This document shows positions 62,327 through 64,000 of a stretch of 64,000 bases of DNA, piece by piece. The DNA comes from Lachnospiraceae bacterium AC2012 (lineage in GTDB: Bacteria; Bacillota; Clostridia; Lachnospirales; Lachnospiraceae), in NCBI GenBank assembly GCA_000702525.1, contig JNIN01000001.1, positions 496,001-560,000 on the forward strand. The letters are read 5' to 3'. Numbering within the stretch: position 1 is the stretch's first letter; the number at the start of each line of letters is the position of its first letter. Both the position numbers and the translations under genes were made by a program. The notes under the pieces were generated by a model. That model did not search any database, was not told the origin of the DNA, and was given only the letters and a program-made list of their open reading frames with translations.

Positions 62327-63262
62327 TCATTCGGATGTAATTTCTCTTTCCATATAGGCAAGGATTTTGTCATGATCATATGCAAATTCTTCTTTATTGA
62401 TCCAAGTAACTGTTTTTTCACGTCGAAACCATGTTAATTGACGTTTGGCATAATGTCTACTACCTTGTTTGATTAAATAGACGGCTCGCTCTAGCGTTGT
62501 TTTCCCATCCAGATAATCAAGGATTTCTTTATAACCTATGCCCTGCATGGAAACCATGGAAGAATCACATCCCATATCCTTTAATTTCTGAACTTCTTCA
62601 ACGAGTCCCTGCGACATCATTTCATCGACGCGTTCATCGATTCGATCATAGAGTTTCTTTCGATCATCGGTAAGAACAAAGTAGGTAAAATCATAAGGAG
62701 ATTCCTTCTCTTTTTGCTCTTTATTATGTTCTGATATCTTTTGCCCGGTCTGTTTATAGTATTCCAATGCTCGAATCACACGTTTTACATTGTTTTCGTG
62801 TATTTCGGATGCAGCTTCCGGATCGACCGTACGTAACATTTCATGCAAATGATGTGCACCCTTCTCTTCTGCAAGTTTTTCGAGTGAAAGTCGGTAGGTT
62901 TGATCCTGTGGTTCCTCTTTGAATTCGATTTGATATAGTACCGATTGGATATAGAAACCTGTTCCACCAACAATAATGGGAATATGACCTCGTTGATAGA
63001 TTTCTTCTATCGCTTTATTTGCCATGGTCTGGAAACAATTCACATCGAAACTCTCGGTAGGCTCTAGCACATCGATGAGATGGTGTTTCACATTCTGCAT
63101 TTCTTCTTTTGTTACTTTTGCAGAACCGATGTCCATATATTTATACACCTGCATAGAATCAGCGGAGATAATCTCTCCGCCAATCTTCTTTGCAAGTTCA
63201 ATGGATAATTTTGTTTTTCCAACTCCGGTTGGTCCGGAGATAATTACAAGTTTATTTTTCAT
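62327..63262 (-). CDS. miaA: tRNA dimethylallyltransferase MiaA
   Basis: The 311-residue enzyme adds a dimethylallyl group to A37 of tRNAs, providing the substrate for MiaB (1989-3428). The P-loop GPTGVGKTKLS lies at about 10-20, followed by ISADSMQVYKYMDIG and IIVGGTGFY. Length is normal. It follows mutL by 22 bases, the standard mutL-miaA order. The ribosome site (GGTATCC) is weak. Confidence 0.96.
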   Translation of the reverse strand: MKNKLVIISGPTGVGKTKLSIELAKKIGGEIISADSMQVYKYMDIGSAKVTKEEMQNVKHHLIDVLEPTESFDVNCFQTMANKAIEEIYQRGHIPIIVGGTGFYIQSVLYQIEFKEEPQDQTYRLSLEKLAEEKGAHHLHEMLRTVDPEAASEIHENNVKRVIRALEYYKQTGQKISEHNKEQKEKESPYDFTYFVLTDDRKKLYDRIDERVDEMMSQGLVEEVQKLKDMGCDSSMVSMQGIGYKEILDYLDGKTTLERAVYLIKQGSRHYAKRQLTWFRREKTVTWINKEEFAYDHDKILAYMEREITSE

Positions 63263-63284
63263 ATAGGATACCTAATATTTGAAC

Positions 63285-64000
63285 TTAAACAATACGTTTG
63301 AATTTCTTATCTAATTCATATTTTGTCATAGAAATAATCGTTGGTCGTCCATGCGGACAATGATAAGGATTATCCAGTGTTAAAAGCTCCGCAATTAATT
63401 CTTCGATTTCTGCATAGGTCAAATGATTATTTCCCTTCACAGCTGCCTTACAGGACATCGATGCAACCCTTTCTAAGATTAATTCGGAAGTGTCCGTTGG
63501 CTTATAATCTAAACATTGATTTATCATGTCCATAAAAAGCGCTTTTGCATCGATAGAGAACAGATTTCCAGGTACACCTGTAATCTGATATTCTCGTCCA
63601 CCAAAGGGTTCGATCTGGAATCCCAGTTTTGTAAATGCATCAGCGCATCTTTCATAAGCTTCCTGTTCGACCGCAGATAACGATACAATGATTGGTGGGC
63701 TCACCATCTGGGAAGTCATGGTATGGTTCTCGAGTGTTTTCATCGTTCGTTCATAGAGAACCTTTTCATGAGCGGCATGTTGATCAATCACATACATTTT
63801 TTCTTGAAATTCGATAATCCAATAGGTATCGAATACCTGTCCGATAATCTTGAACTGTGGTCGGCTCTCTTCCGTTAGAAATGTCTGCTGTTCATAGACG
63901 ATTTCTGCCGGTTTTTCTTCCGCTAATACCACTTCTTTTTCTTTGATTGCTTCGAAGGAAGATTTCGCATCCTCCATGGTTTGCTTTAGAAATGGTTCAA
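63285..64000 (-). CDS. mutL: DNA mismatch repair protein MutL, C-terminal part
   Basis: The frame is open to the right edge, so the N-terminal ATPase domain is outside the window; about 238 residues are visible. They form the C-terminal endonuclease/dimerisation domain: DQHAAHEKVLYE is the metal-binding endonuclease motif, SCKAAVKGN and CPHGRPTII are the others. MutL nicks the new strand in mismatch repair. An internal ATG at 63977 is not the real start because the frame continues upstream. Confidence 0.95.
   Translation of the reverse strand, partial: EPFLKQTMEDAKSSFEAIKEKEVVLAEEKPAEIVYEQQTFLTEESRPQFKIIGQVFDTYWIIEFQEKMYVIDQHAAHEKVLYERTMKTLENHTMTSQMVSPPIIVSLSAVEQEAYERCADAFTKLGFQIEPFGGREYQITGVPGNLFSIDAKALFMDMINQCLDYKPTDTSELILERVASMSCKAAVKGNNHLTYAEIEELIAELLTLDNPYHCPHGRPTIISMTKYELDKKFKRIV

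Noticed and set aside
1-64000. CRISPR arrays, tRNA or rRNA genes, insertion sequences
   Set aside because: No regularly spaced repeats, cloverleaf candidates, rRNA blocks or transposase genes were seen; gaps are all under 300 bases.

Overview
This 64 kb window is a dense, housekeeping-rich piece of a low- to mid-GC Firmicutes chromosome. Gene content and order point to Clostridia, most likely Lachnospiraceae. The evidence is the NusG domain II / Gx-transporter pair before ruvAB, RecU instead of RuvC, hisZ with a short HisG, the radical-SAM pair (TIGR03960/TIGR03936 type) before RNase G, the L21 leader with Prp and N-terminally extended L27, and the mre-min-rod cluster. No rRNA, tRNA, CRISPR array, insertion sequence or prophage is visible. 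No gap between genes exceeds 300 bases.

Layout, left part (+ strand unless noted). 1-5943: a DUF896 tail, then folate (fau), proline (proA), tRNA modification (miaB), NusG-II, Gx transporter and ruvAB. 6008-11500: zapA, a U32 peptidase and a FtsW/RodA plus class B PBP pair. 11552-13558: NUDIX, an unknown protein, a DUF2953 protein and the GerW/YtfJ family. rpmB lies on the minus strand, followed by asp23-fakA-recG, and rqcH on the minus strand. 20138-29160: a long run of RNA, nucleotide, lipid and cofactor genes (yicC, remA, gmk, rpoZ, rimO, pgsA, cinA, rsmD, coaD, a coiled-coil protein, three modification/phosphatase genes, recU).

29241-38063: a partial histidine operon (hisZ, G, D, B and an unusual hisIE) running into the radical-SAM pair and rng. 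38084-42408: L21 leader, rplU, prp, rpmA, obgE, yhbY, a nadD-yqeK fusion and rsfS. 42519-43666: lexA divergent from a YneA-like LysM gene, with a cluster of LexA-like boxes between them. Then plsC and a XerS-like recombinase. 45756-64000 is all on the minus strand, read from the right edge: mutL, miaA, a methionine-gamma-lyase family gene, radC, mreBCD, a very large PBP2, minC, rodA, mgsA, a D,D-carboxypeptidase, a HlyD-like gene, yggS, sepF, ylmH, aroB, lspA and rluD.

The most unusual points are: a perfect 12-bp inverted repeat with a 6-nt centre in the leader of the XerS-like gene, resembling a dif-type site beside a single-recombinase system; a MinC without neighbouring MinD/MinE that also appears to have lost its MinD-contact motif; a methylglyoxal synthase homologue with two catalytic residues replaced; a HisIE carrying a degenerate HisF/HisA-like barrel; a PBP2 with a roughly 240-residue acidic insert; and intrinsic terminators placed directly in front of start codons inside operons. 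Family assignments rest on motif recognition by eye; no searches were run.
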